The notes under the pieces were generated by a model. That model worked only from the letters and a program-made list of their open reading frames with translations. It ran no database searches and was not told the DNA's origin. From Perkinsus chesapeaki (Eukaryota > Perkinsozoa > Perkinsida > Perkinsidae): a DNA stretch of 56,854 nt. The stretch's first letter is position 1; each line of letters starts with the position of its first letter. The DNA is taken from NCBI GenBank assembly GCA_013115145.1, contig JAAPAO010000184.1, positions 1-56,854 on the forward strand, written 5' to 3'. This document shows, piece after piece, positions 32,530 through 43,336 of the stretch. The position numbers and the translations under genes are program-made.

Positions 32530-33875
32530 CTACTTCCGACGCCTCTGATCAGCCTTCTGCTGTATACGCTAAAAAACACATCATATCTCCCACTACCCCC
32601 CTCTCTACCTCCCTCAATTGTTTCCTCATAGCCTCCTTTTTCTCCATTGTCTCTAGGTCGTCACCCTTCTTCCCCTTACTGCCTGTACTAGCATCACTCG
32701 AATCACCCGCAGCATGCCTTCGAGCATCCGCCTCCTCAGCCTCTTTCTTTTGTATCATCTCTTTATGCTAAGCGAAGAGCGATCCTCCCAACTTTCGAGC
32801 CGCCCACCCAACCTGCTCTAATCGGTAAAACTGCAGTCCCTGTGGCCAGACGTTCCTGCCAAAACCCTCCTCGGTCATTTCTGACTCCTTAACAATATCT
32901 TCCATTTCAGCATTGAAGTCCCTCTCAGCCTGCAGTACTCCTTCCCAGTACCTACCGACGCCGATCACTGCCCACTACTAGCTACCCGACTCAGCAACAT
33001 ACCCCGGCACGGTGAGACAAAAATTTCCTAGATACTTTAATCATATTTCGCCTCACTTCCGCCTATCGAAATCAACCGTATCGGGTTCTACAATCCCTCA
33101 CCGAATCCTTCTCAAAAATACATCTACTAACAAGATCCGAAATGTGCAAAGATTTTCTCCAAGTCCCCGCCCCTCCTCCACATGGCCGACATATGCTTTA
33201 TTCCTCCTTCCCATATTACTTATCCCCGACTAGCTTCTTATCCATCATCCTGGCCGCTCCAGGCTTATCCCTCTGCAATTGGGCCAAAACATATACACAA
33301 CCTATGCACCGCTTCAGCAGCAACGCCTTCAACTTGCGCTGAAACCAAACAACTAAGCCGCTGTGATTGCCTTCCCTCACCTACCCTGTCCGCATCCGGT
33401 ATCTCATGCCTTATAATTCGCGTCATCTCCGGCAGTTCAATATCGGATATAACTCTACACAACAACTGTCCCCCCCCCCTCCACCACAGCGCCTACCTGC
33501 CCTTCCCCTCCTTTACTAGAAACTCCTGTAGCACCTGTTCTTTGTAGTCCAAGTACGCATTAAGCTCTTCCTCAGGCAAATGGATTTCATACTCTCCCGT
33601 GCCACCCGTCGCCTTGAGGAATTCCGACGTCGCCGTAGATTGCTTCCGGTAGTCCTACCACCAAATGACTTCAACCAGTCAAGCCAGGACCTCACTTCAA
33701 AAATAATGGTAGCTAAATAAGCACATGCTGCCAGCACTACTGCCAGGGCTATGTACGGCCAGTACTCTGCGAAGATCTCAGTTAGCATTTGAAAACAAAA
33801 GAAGGCCGCCGCAAATAGCAGCCACGAAACAACAACTGCTAGATGGTCAAGTCCCCCCGCCGCCACCACCAGCAA
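32530..33875 (-). CDS. Sec66/Sec71-like subunit of the ER post-translational translocon
   Basis: Minus-strand gene with two hydrophobic N-terminal segments (SWLLFAAAFFCFQML; YIALAVVLAACAYLATIIF). A cytosolic domain follows: PEEELNAYLDYKEQVLQEFL, ISDIELPEMTRIIRHEIPDA, RKLKALLLKRCI, MMDKKLVG, RYWEGVLQAERDFNAEMEDI, and EEGFGRNVWPQGLQFYRLEQ. The pattern of paired helices, an LL-K-R helix, 'K-x-VG' and a Gly-phi-Gly motif (GFGRNVWPQ) matches the Sec66/Sec71 family of the Sec62/63 complex. The C-terminus is Lys/Glu-rich and ends QRRRK, TAG at 32530-32532. The open frame begins at a TTG, so the true ATG probably lies in an upstream exon. Family assignment is moderate. Confidence 0.5.
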
Positions 33876-33909
33876 CGCCTCTCCTCAATTGATAGAAACG
33901 TTGGTACAC

Positions 33910-34325
33910 TTAGCGTTGGTCTAGAGGTCGTATGGACATCGCAGGCTCAAGCACTACCATTGCCCGCCGCAAGTGGCCTCGAACGGCATTGGTCAGCTCC
34001 TCGCTAGCTGTTAGCTTCGATGAAGATTCATCAGAGGTTGATTGGGAAGCCTCTGGTGCTCCTAGTAGTCGAACTTCTCGTTCAGCAGTATTGACTTCAA
34101 TTGCCTGCTGGGGCTTAGATCCCACAATGGTGGCCTACAAGCTCACTATGAAAGATACTCCACAGGTTGATTGGGCAGCACCTTGAGGATTCCTCGATTT
34201 AAGTCTACCTCCTCTACTGGACCAACATTGTCGTGAAGTATCGTTCGAACTACCTCAACCTGATGACCAGCGGTATCACTCTCACGACGACGACGACAAA
34301 CTGACATTCCTAATTGAACTTTCAT
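33910..34325 (-). CDS. Unidentified small three-exon gene
   Basis: ATG at 34325; exons of about 34325-34263, 34214-34182 and 34134-33910, with introns of ~47-48 nt, all in frame. The protein is about 106 aa. The N-terminus is basic (MSVCRRRRESDTAGHQ). The rest is Ser/Glu-rich with one amphipathic helix (SEELTNAVRGHLRRAMVVLE). No signal peptide or TM segment. No family recognised. Confidence 0.45.
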
Positions 34326-34438
34326 GACGAGCCCTTCAGAGGATGATTCAATTGAAATTGTCAACAAGCGGAAATCACAGTCAACGCACAGTCGAAGCCC
34401 TTCCTAGGCAGCAAAGTCCTATTAAACCAGCAGTCAAG

Positions 34439-35643
34439 CTATGAGAATATGATGCTCTCCATCTCCCCCTGCATTACCATTTTCCCAAACCGTTCCCCCT
34501 CCGATTCGTTCATCTTAGCCTCCTTCTGTATCTCCACCGCAGCCGCTGCCGCGCCATTCGGGTCTTCACTTGTACCTAACCCGAGACAATCAGCAGCCTA
34601 TCCTACCCTGGCAGCTCACCATCAACAGGCGTGCAGGCCGAATCCATCAAGAGCAACAACAAAGAATCGGCAACAAGATCCGCCATGGGAGAAGCCGACC
34701 ACCGTACTGTAATGAGAGACGGATTTAGCTGAGAAGTTCACCGAAATGAAATCGACTGTGCCACTCGAAGTTCCTACATGTCCTTCATCAGAGACCTTCT
34801 TTTGATGAACATACACCAGGCCAGACACTACAATACCAGTAGATTCGCCTACCACAAAAACGTAAAACAAGAAACGCTTCGCTCCGCTCAGTTACCTTCA
34901 TGAACCTCTCGTGCTGTCTTCGCCGACATAACATCGACATCTTCAAACAGCTAAACAGGACCTCTCTTCTCTCCCCACACCAGCCCACCATCCTACCTGG
35001 GACACCGCCTCGTTTGCAAATGCTACCAGATCAAAACCCGACACCGCGTTCAGTTTAACACTCATCTGCAGCTTTGCCGTTCTTATGCCTAAACCACCCA
35101 GATGATCTATGCCCCCCTGGACGCTGCACCTCCATACTAGTGAAGTCCGGTATCTCCTCCGCGGCAGTTTCCGCCGACACCAGCAATTGGCTGTCATATC
35201 CCGACCTAAAAGGCACCATAAGAGCAATCAAATCCTGTTAAATGCTCCTACGCCGGGTCCTCCACTAACAACGCCGTCGACGAACTGCCCTTATGTCGCC
35301 GTGATCTCTGACCAGAACATGTCCATCTCCATTCCAATAATACCCACACCCACCTTATTGGACCTCTGATGAGGCTTCTCATCGGCATCTGCTACCCTAC
35401 CCACTGCCGAGGCGAACGCTCTGCCTGATCACAAGATGCTGGACAACCGGGGAGGACACCAATAGTACGAGTCATGAACTGTATCTCAACAGACTGAGTG
35501 TTAGCCGGAGTGTTACATGAAGTACCAGGAAAGTCCTGACAAAATGGCAAACATGAATCGCTTCGCTCCGCTAAAGCCGCCTTACCAGCCCAAGCTTGTC
35601 CTGCAATCTTCGCATTAATGTTTGCTCTCCATGCACCAAGCAC
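34439..35643 (-). CDS. Unidentified multi-exon gene, 5' end not found
   Basis: Exons include GYDSQLLVSAETAAEEIPDF joined by a 50-nt intron to IRTAKLQMSVKLNAVSGFDL plus VAFANEAVSQ. An exon with DVDVMSAKTAREVHE comes next. Then ADLVADSLLLLLMDSACTPV is joined over a 44-nt intron to GTSEDPNGAAAAAVEIQKEA, ending in MEMESI-type sequence and TAG at 34439-34441. The upstream frame (NINAKIAGQAW) has no ATG, so the model is partial. Two of its introns share a 14-bp motif agcggagcgaagcg near their 5' ends (34870-34890 and 35550-35570). Function unknown. Confidence 0.45.
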
Positions 35644-36318
35644 ACATGTGGGACGTTAAGAGCTTGGATGAAGTCTCTCGTCTGAACAACAGCAACTACC
35701 AGCCTTTTTCTGACACCTCTAGCCATACTTGTCCGTAGTCACTGTGAGCCGAGAAGCTGATAGACTTCGTAGAGCACCTCACAGGCAGTTTTCGGCCATC
35801 TGTGAGGGTTAGAGTGTCTGGGTCATTCTGCAGGTCATGTGCAAGCGTACCAGCAACACTATAACCGGTAATAATAACCTAACGACACCGATCACCCCCG
35901 ACTGTAGGCCTATCCACATCCTACACCATTCTTCGGATCGGGTGCCCATTGCTCGAACAGTTCCCTACTAGTACCGCTCTGAAGCATACCTAAGGGGGAG
36001 AGTTGTGGAGCAATGGAAGAGCCAAGATGGAAATGTGAGCTATAATGCCTCGGTATCAATATTAAGCAGATGTTGAAACGATATAAATAAATTTACTAAT
36101 AATAACAGTGAGACGCTATAGAAGTCCGATACTGGTACTGTACAACTGGTATGCAGTAGCTATAAATTTTGTGGAAGGCGTATTAGTAGTGGTATGATAG
36201 TGTGACGATACTATACGAAAAAAGGCCATAGGGCTGTGGGGACGAGTCAATGAGCCTTGCTCATGACGTGCAAGACCTCCACGACAAGATAACAAACGAG
36301 TATTATGTTATTTGGTAC
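35644..36318. other. Intergenic, no gene seen
   Basis: No supported coding chain, and no exon that could supply the missing CPSF73 C-terminal half. Confidence 0.4.
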
Positions 36319-36399
36319 CTATCTATGCCACACATTGTCATCCAGCTCAGCACACAGCTCTACAGTGGCATGCTCTTCGAAGGCTTTAAGAATCTCAAG
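36319..36399 (-). CDS. Possible orphan C-terminal exon of CPSF73
   Basis: A minus-strand frame reads LEILKAFEEHATVELCAELD, then DNVWHR and a stop at 36319-36321. Acidic, helical-then-strand character resembles the small C-terminal domain of CPSF73. The connection to the last good CPSF73 exon (ending 36538) would skip most of the second half of the protein. Weak assignment. Confidence 0.3.
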   Translation of the reverse strand, partial: LEILKAFEEHATVELCAELDDNVWHR

Positions 36400-36537
36400 T
36401 AGACTTATTATTATCATAAACGGTTGTAGTAATGAATAGGGACAGCTAAGATATCATATAATAAGAAAAATGCCAATGACAATCAAATCGATCAACCGTT
36501 TCATCTTAACACTGCTCGCATTGTTAATGCAGCTTAC

Positions 36538-38873
36538 CAGGTGCGGCCATGACGACACAAGGCATGCCGGGTGCCAATACGATATCCTCCCATTCTTTAC
36601 AGGAATTATCAGGCATATTTTGAACATATCTAAAAGATTCCAAACAGGTTGATTCAGAAACCTCCGCAAGATACCCACTTCATAGTCCTCCATATATTAC
36701 GGCAGTTATTAGCCTCTTCCTACAACAACCACGCACTGCTGTGTCACGCGCCACAAAACTCCACCTCCTACCTGAACTTTATCACTGCATAATGCCGTGT
36801 AGGTCTCGAAGATCCTAAGGCATTTGTTGGCCATCGGCGTGGCGTAGAATATGGGTATTCTCTGAAAAGAATACAAATTGCTGAAATATCCTATGAGTTC
36901 TTCCAGAATCGTTCTAACCCAGGATACATCAACCCCGCTTCAACCTAAGATACGTCCTTACCTGCAATTCCTCATGTTTCCCCCAATACTCTTCTAGCAA
37001 CAGTAGAAGCTCCTGAGCTCTACCCAGAGCAAAAACCGGCAGGAGGCATTTCCCGCCAGTGCGGACGATCTGATGTAATTTCGTGGCGCGTGAACTTAAT
37101 TACCGCCCTACAATACCTCATGAACACTGCTTAGGAACCGAGCTTCCCTTTCTTTTCTGAAACACAAGCGTAAAGTCACGCGCCACAAAAATACGATTCC
37201 CCAAATTGCGTTGATGATGGCGTATGTTTGATGTTTAGACTATAGTATTGCCCGTCGTTGTCAGTTTATATCACCGTCGTCGATATACCCCCCTTTGTAG
37301 TCAACAAGTGCCAATAAAGTGCTGTAGGCGACGGCTTGCCACGAAGGGGAAACCCCTTGGAGACGTGCTGGCCAGAGTAACGCAGAGGACCTCGACCATA
37401 ACACATACAGTAACCTTTTACCTTAGCTGCACTAAGATCGGTTTCCAACAATTACTTGCCCAAGATCGCGTCCCCACAGCAGCCCCCCAAGACCCATCCT
37501 TCTCAATCCTCCCTAGAGTTACCTCGGCTCATGCAGTTGTACTCCATAAGTGCTCTCAACAACCAACGCGTGAATAGGAGCTGGCACCACCTCTGCATGA
37601 GGGAGATGCCTATCGACCTAATAAAATATCTTTTGCACGCCTGCGCACGAAGATACGTTTACCTCCCGACTGAAGTCTCCTGTATAGAGTAACCTCACCC
37701 CATCAATCTCAACCACGAACATTGCAGCGCCGAGTACATGACCTATACCAAGGTATAAACTTGAGGAAAAGTCGGTATGAACTAACCTGCTCGATACGCT
37801 GTGAATGATATCGGGCCTGCAGGGGTGGATATAGTGACCTGTTAGGAATGACGATGATGAGGAGGAGGAGCGGTCTGTTCGCTGCGCAAAATACCGCAGG
37901 ATTTGCTTATTTTTTAACACGTGATTTAATCCACGATATAAAGAGATTTTATTAACGTACTTTTCAAGACCCTGTATGAAAACCGTTTTCCTGGATAATA
38001 ACTTCATAGATATTAAAACCGGGCGGAAAAATTATCGTCAACTTTTCCTGCCTGAGCTACTTATATAAGCGAGCATCACTGTCCATATATTCCACCAGTC
38101 CGAATCAACATCACGGTACCACACTAGCACCCCTCTTACTGTCTGATGAAATGTACAAGTATCGATCCTCTGCATACATTTGTCAATATCAGTCCGTCCA
38201 TACCTACACAACAACCGTCATACCGCTCTTTCCTCAAATCCTACACTTGATCCTCTGCTGCCGTTATCTTAGACACCCTAGCATAGTCCTACCGACAACA
38301 TCACCACTCCTACCCATTGGCCCTCCTCCTACTTGCCACAGCAATCGGCAAATCGGTCTGGTCGGGTGCGTCATATATGTTCGCCCTTTAAAGTCCGTCC
38401 TCCCTATCTAAACCAGCACGGCTCAACTTCCACAGCAGCGACAAGTCCCTACCAGGTACGGCACCGCACCCGAGTGGTCCAAATGGAAATGCGTGACCAA
38501 GAGGAGATCGATGTTAGTGAGCTCCGCAGTTGAAAGATGGTCGAAGAAAGGCAACGCGGTCATCCTATCACACTCCTCGTAGGTAAACGGTTTTCTCGGT
38601 AACTTCTCACCCTGTATGCGCCGGATGAATCCCACAATCGAACATAACAGTTCGGCCTCGGAACTTCAGTATCACACAACTTCGACCGACCTAAGATACG
38701 TTCACAAAGGCGTATCTTTAGGTCGGTTGACCCACCTCCTGCCCTGCTCCCAACGGCGTTATTTCTAATGTATCCATTGACGCTGCAACGCCCGGCGTCG
38801 TAGACTCACTCGGCAATACCACTACCGGAGCGGCCGCAGAGGACTTTGCCGATGTAGGAGGGAGAGGTGACAT
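36538..38873 (-). CDS. CPSF3: CPSF73 (CPSF3/Ysh1) pre-mRNA 3'-end endonuclease, C-terminally incomplete
   Basis: The metallo-beta-lactamase/beta-CASP nuclease that cleaves pre-mRNA before polyadenylation. About 14 exons follow the family in order: [50 protein letters not shown] (HxHxDH metal site), [147 protein letters not shown], and [20 protein letters not shown]. All introns are GT-AG, mostly 41-52 nt, with two large ones (~270 and ~370 nt). The model stops at 36538. The expected downstream region (SGLSREL..., the second His motifs and HGE) is not found nearby. Start at 38873; an upstream in-frame Met (38936) lies in a promoter tandem repeat. Confidence 0.88.
36743..36758. repeat. Intronic motif GTCACGCGCCACAAAA, copy 1 (CPSF73)
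   Basis: Within a 52-nt CPSF73 intron. An identical 16-mer is at 37175-37190. Confidence 0.8.
37078..37190. repeat. Intronic motif, inverted pair (CPSF73)
   Basis: TTTCGTGGCGCGTGA at 37078-37092 and GTCACGCGCCACAAAA at 37175-37190 form an inverted pair in two consecutive CPSF73 introns, with the exon [13 protein letters not shown] between them. Confidence 0.8.
38685..38727. repeat. Hairpin spanning CPSF73 intron 1 and its 3' splice site
   Basis: ACCGACCTAAGATACG (38685-38700) and CGTATCTTTAGGTCGGT (38711-38727) are inverted repeats with one bulged base around a 10-nt loop. The 45-nt intron (38735-38691, minus strand) is almost wholly within this structure, and the stem runs 6 nt into the next exon. 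Confidence 0.85.
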
Positions 38874-38897
38874 TAAAATCCTCCTATAGGCGACAAT

Positions 38898-39110
38898 CCA
38901 TACCGCTCTTTCTTCTAAAATAGCAGCCTTATACATACGATCTTAAGATTCAGAAACGCAGTGTCATTATGATATAAAAATGAATAATAGTTCATACCGC
39001 TCTTTCCTCTGAAATGGTAGCCTTATATATTCACGCATCCGCAAGATTCGGAAACACACAATTGCAATATAAAAGTAAATATTAGCTCATACCGCTCTTT
39101 CCTTACAAAA
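38898..39110. repeat. ~95-bp tandem repeat upstream of CPSF73
   Basis: Units beginning CATACCGCTCTTTC start at about 38899, 38993 and 39088 (spacing 94-95 bp). Each contains a degenerate middle and a tail (atataaaaNtgaataNtag). Two full copies plus a partial one lie between CPSF73 and the mitochondrial protein gene and may be part of the shared promoter. The core recurs in introns (38219-38240; 53091-53101, reverse). Confidence 0.8.
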
Positions 39111-39156
39111 CTGTTACACCCCCCTTCCGATATGAAAGCCTTTGTAACTCAACACA

Positions 39157-39684
39157 CTAAGTATTTATCAAAATAATAATAACCTTCCTCTTCAACATGA
39201 CCATCAAGTGTCGCCTCCTAGTTGACCTAGGATATGCTGCCGAAGCCCTAGCAATCGGCTGTATGTTAATAATACCAACACTTTCTCTAGAACCATGCAG
39301 TAGGGAAGTACGGTCCCCATACGTAGCGGTGGACACCAGTAGGCCTAACAAAAACCTCTTAATTAAAGGTAAAGATGAGGCTTACATGGTAGCGCCTGTA
39401 TAGAGACTGTCCCACACGAATACACCAGCCCAGAGGGCCATAAGGCAATAGAAGCCTAAGCCGTTCTTCTCTGTACCTTCCTTAGTGTAATCGAAAGGAT
39501 GACAGGTTTTGGGGAATGGTTCCTGAATGAGGTAGATTCGAGGATTCGCATGGTTGAAGAATCTAAGGTTAATGCGTACATCATCCTTGTAGAGTGGATT
39601 CTCTGTCTTATAGCCTCTAGCAGCCACCATACGATATGCTTGTATAGGCCTTACCATACGGTTGGCAGTCGAAGTTGCCAACAT
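39157..39684 (-). CDS. Nuclear-encoded mitochondrial inner-membrane protein, family unknown
   Basis: Three exons, 39684-39386, 39344-39294, 39247-39157; 441 nt, 146 aa. The N-terminus (MLATSTANRMVRPIQAYRMV, then AARGYKTE) is Arg/Ser/Ala-rich without acidic residues, a typical mitochondrial presequence. It is followed by DDVRINLRFFNHANPRIYL and a single TM helix (NGLGFYCLMALWAGVFVWDS). The short C-terminus includes YVWGPYFPTAW. Size and layout resemble small accessory subunits of respiratory complexes, many of which are lineage-specific in alveolates; no subunit name is claimed. It is divergent from the transporter gene, 180 bp apart. Confidence 0.65.
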
Positions 39685-39864
39685 ACGGCGAGCAAGTGTT
39701 GGAAGCACCATGTGGATAATAATAACAAGTGCGGATATCGACAACACCACAATTCTGCTAACTACGTAGAGTTCGAAAGTTTCGCGCGCGCCCATCTGAT
39801 CGATCGTCTGCGCACTTGCTACGACACCAGACGTCACGTAATTTTAGTCTTGGTATACGGCCCG
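39685..39864. promoter_or_regulatory. Shared divergent promoter region
   Basis: The 180 bp between the start codons of the mitochondrial protein (minus) and the amino-acid transporter (plus) must hold both promoters and leaders. No TATA-like box stands out. Confidence 0.4.
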
Positions 39865-42027
39865 ATGACTATAACCTCACCATGCACCACTACACCATTA
39901 TTGTCATCTAAGCTTCTTCCAGATAACCCCTTTCCTAAACCCCCTCCTGGCTTCTTTGATGCTGGCTCTGTCTTCTGCTGCAGCACACTGTTATTCACCG
40001 CCTCGGTTGGCAGTGGTGTATTAGCATTACCGTCAGCAGCCAAACAAGCAGGCCTTGGTCTCGGTATCCTATTTCTGGTATGCGCAGGGCTCATATCCGC
40101 TACTAGCAACTGGATACTATCGAATGCAGTAACGGTATCTGGTCAAAGGACATATGGTTCAGTGCTGGCCTGGGCTATATCATATATCAAGACTGGTGGT
40201 ACACGGCAAGGCTTCCCACTACAGAGGCTTCATGCCTTTGATGCTTTCATGGTTCTTAACCAGGCTGCCAGTATCGTCACTTACCTAATATTTCTGGGTG
40301 ATTTTCTGCCCTCCGTATTCCTTACATGGACCGGTATCCCAGTCAACCGCACTCTGGTCCTTGTCATCATCTCCTACGTAGTGGTTCTCCCATTCTCTAT
40401 CAGCAGCGAGATATCATCCCTAAGAGCCGTCGGGTCCTTCAGCATGTGGGTAATGTTTGCTACCGCTATCCTAGCCGTTTGCAAAACGCCTTGGGGAGCT
40501 CTAGGGGGACAGCATCACCTAGAGACCAACTCAGCAGCTTTGGAGGGAGTCACATGGCAGCATGGTAAGCATCCGTAGCTACAGCATAGTGTGCTCAGTA
40601 TAAGAATATTTCCCCTTATATAGAGGCAATAGCGAACTTGGTTTTTTGATGCCTTTGTGTAGTAATATTGGTCCCCTCAGTTCCACATAGGCTTTCCACG
40701 GTAAATACCCTCCTCAGTATTACTGAATAGGGAAAACCTGCTTGTGAACCTTTTCTAAGGTCTCTGTTAACTTATCTGCTCGATTACATGCCAATAGGAA
40801 GCTTAAGACATATAGCATAGATGTGAACCCTCCACAGCGGAACTCATATGTGATATAATGCCGTCAAAGTGATGCCATCGCTGCCTCATGCCTTACCTTT
40901 TGAAATGTAATTCCCATAATTTCCCATTCGCCTCGTTTCTCTAACTTCCGAGCTTTCTCCTTCCCTCAGCCATGCAAGCCCTATCCCTCGGCACCTTCGC
41001 CTTTATGAATCAAGTCAATGCTGTATGTATCACAGCAGAGCTACATAAGCCGACCCCAGCACGCCAAGGCATTGTGTGCATTTCGAGCTCCGCATGTCTC
41101 TTCCTCTGCTACGCCACTCTGATGGCCTGCGTGTAGGCTATCGGCGGCGTCGAATGCCTCCTCGGCACTTGAGCATCTCAGGTACCTCACATTCGGTCAG
41201 GCAACCACGTCAAATTTCCTCCAGAACTACCCGGTTGATGATTCTGCGGTGAACGCCTGCCGAGTGGTGAGGATCTATATCATTGACAGATAGTTAGTGT
41301 CCGATTCAGGCAGTGTCGCTGATGCTGATCTTCGCATGCCCACTCAACCTTTTTCCTGTGACAAGCTCATTTTTCCATGCGATCGAACGGTGTGATCTCG
41401 AGAGCAACCCCCGAGTGCGGTCGGCTTTCAACCTTGTCGTCCTCACGGTCTGCCTCGTAGCGGCCATTTGGGTAGGCACCACCCGCTTGCTCAGCTCTGC
41501 GCACACCTTCCTACCAGGTGCCTGATGTAGGCTCGTTCATTGGCTTTGTGTCGGCCTATATGTCAACGCCATTGATGATGACTCTGCCTGCTTTTATCTA
41601 CATAGTATGCTGTCGGGTAGAGGATGCTACCCTGTCCAAGGAACAGATCCCTATTAGCGCATCCAAGGCCTTGCTGAGAAGGTAAGCATATCTCGCAGAA
41701 ATGCTCATGGTCGATGTATGTGTGGTGGCGGGTCAACGAAATAACGGGCGACTCTCTGGTGATCGTGCAACACTTAGACTGGTTTACTGTAACAGTTTAA
41801 TAAAGTTTAGTGCAACACTACAGTTTAGAGCGCTATGTTCGGGTATGAAAATCGAGCAGGTTCACCCGCTGGGGAGCCCTGACGGAGTCCTTCCTACTCC
41901 TTTCTGCAGCACAGGTTTGTTATATTTCAGGTCATGTCGCCTTGCCATACCAGCGATTTTACTCGCAGTGAGCGTGCTGCTGTGGACGGCTGCGACAGTG
42001 AACCTCTTCGGTGGCAAGAAGAGCTAG
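39865..42027 (+). CDS. Amino acid transporter, AAAP/SLC38-type
   Basis: Six exons: 39865-40564, 40970-41132, 41182-41266, 41310-41471, 41518-41681, 41931-42027; 1371 nt, 456 aa, about 11 TM segments. TM1 has the family signature TASVGSGVLALPSAAKQAG, with the unwound-helix Gly pattern used for substrate and ion binding. Later helices include FMVLNQAASIVTYLIFLGDF, LVLVIISYVVVLPFSI and FGQATTSNFLQNY. It should move neutral or cationic amino acids across the plasma or vacuolar membrane; substrate cannot be told from sequence. Intron 1 (405 nt) and intron 5 (249 nt) are unusually long here. The start at 39865 gives a short Pro-rich cytosolic N-terminus (PFPKPPPGFFD). Confidence 0.88.
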
Positions 42028-42496
42028 CTTGAATGAAATTACTTTTTCCGTTGCACTGTGCGGCCTGGTCATAGGGCCTTCAGGCACCTGAGGGCAGCAT
42101 CTGCCTCCTAGCTCTCCAAGAGAGGTTTCAATGAAGAGTACTTTGCTGTTGACGTTCTTAGCTATGGTGTGGCTTGGTTTCAATTAATAGGCGCGTTGTT
42201 GCTGATCGCCAGCTCGATTCTTACGCGATTTTCGCGTATTGAATCGATAACTTGCTGCTGCTTGATTCCCTCGTCCTTTGTCGTATCTGATTGGGATTGG
42301 TAACTTGCGCGAGAGGGATGTGCGGTTCTGATAGGGATAGCGGCGTGGAACTCTAATAATGAATCCCGAACCTCGCTAAGTTCGTCTTGCATCGAGGGGC
42401 GTGGTTAAACGACACTCACGTGATTTAATCTGCCGATATCGGCTTTTATACAGCAGTCACAACACAGAACTATTGAAAAGGAGACAGTGGATAAAG

Positions 42497-42570
42497 TACT
42501 GGAACCGAGAATCGAACTCGGGACCTACTGCGTGTTAGGCAGTCGTCATAACCAACTAGACCATTCCAGC
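42497..42570 (-). tRNA. tRNA-Val (anticodon AAC)
   Basis: Minus-strand cloverleaf. The acceptor arm GCTGGAA pairs with TTCCAGT (first pair G-U), discriminator A. The D arm contains GTCTAGTTGGTTATGAC. The anticodon arm is ACTGC-CTAACAC-GCAGT with anticodon AAC. The T arm is CCGAG-TTCGATT-CTCGG. No intron and no encoded CCA, as in eukaryotes. A T-rich stop (CTTTTC) lies about 20 nt downstream for RNA polymerase III. Confidence 0.93.
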
Positions 42571-42805
42571 TCTGATCTTTTTGTGTTTTTCACGCACCCT
42601 GTTCTGGCACAATATATTCTCGCACCAGTATTGCTGTTGCTTGCTGAGGCTTACTCCGTAAGAGTATCTATCCCCAAAAAGGTATTTGAATCTCCATAAC
42701 CAGCAAGGGCCATATGCATGCACGGCTCTATTTCGCAGTGCATGCCTTTGAGAATTCCCCGCGGTAATCTCTACCGCAGTGTGTATTTTTTTGTGTCACT
42801 TTCCT

Positions 42806-43336
42806 ATGGCCACCAGCCAGGACAAGTCAGGAGGGGTAGCCTTCCCATCACAGTACGACGCAAGTGGTCTCTCTTCGTGGGACAAGGTCGAAAGTGTAAG
42901 GCGGTGCTTGCTTTTGCATAAGATAAAGCTCAGAAGTTTAGGAACTCCGTGGAGCCACCACTACTCTACGTTGTCGCCTACCTTCTGGTGAAGTTACTCA
43001 AATACAGGTTTGCGACAGCGTGCGAATACTCTATGTCATTCCATGCTTCTTTACAGGTTTCGATGGGTCAAGATGTGGCACATGCCAAAGCCATGCTATC
43101 AAAGCAGCTCGACGTACCTTATTCAGAGTTGGTATTATTCGATTTGACAACTAGTCAGGAGTCTTGCCACTGTTCCTGCAGTCCCTTCATCACGAAGGAA
43201 AGCTCATGTTCGATCCTCTTTCCTTCAACGACTTCCCTCAGTTGGACTCAGCTCGTGGAATGGACGTCGAAGTTAAGGTAATTCCCACGCAGTTACTCTA
43301 CTCGATTTGACTGTCTTCCAGATTTCGTCGAAGTAA
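42806..43336 (+). CDS. Small ubiquitin-fold protein
   Basis: Five exons: 42806-42886, 42934-42987, 43057-43131, 43182-43277, 43322-43336; 321 nt, 106 aa. After a Ser/Gly-rich N-terminus, the pattern is strand (PPLLYVVAYLLVSM), helix (QDVAHAKAMLSKQLD), strand (SELSLHHEGKLMFD), then FNDFPQLDSARGMDVEVK. This is the ubiquitin-like beta-grasp order, including the loop 'EGKLM.D' equivalent to ubiquitin AGKQLED. There is no C-terminal Gly-Gly (ends ISSK), so it is not a conjugated modifier but a ubiquitin-fold protein. All introns are 44-69 nt. It does not match a named family I can be sure of. Confidence 0.6.

Noticed and set aside
38686-38730. Non-canonical (non GT-AG) hairpin intron in CPSF73
   Set aside because: Shifting the boundaries to 38735-38691 gives a normal GT-AG intron and restores GQEVGRSC, so splicing need not be unconventional.
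39499-39864. N-terminal extension of the amino-acid transporter ORF
   Set aside because: The frame is open upstream only because it is antisense to the mitochondrial protein exon; the Met at 39865 gives a normal short N-terminus.
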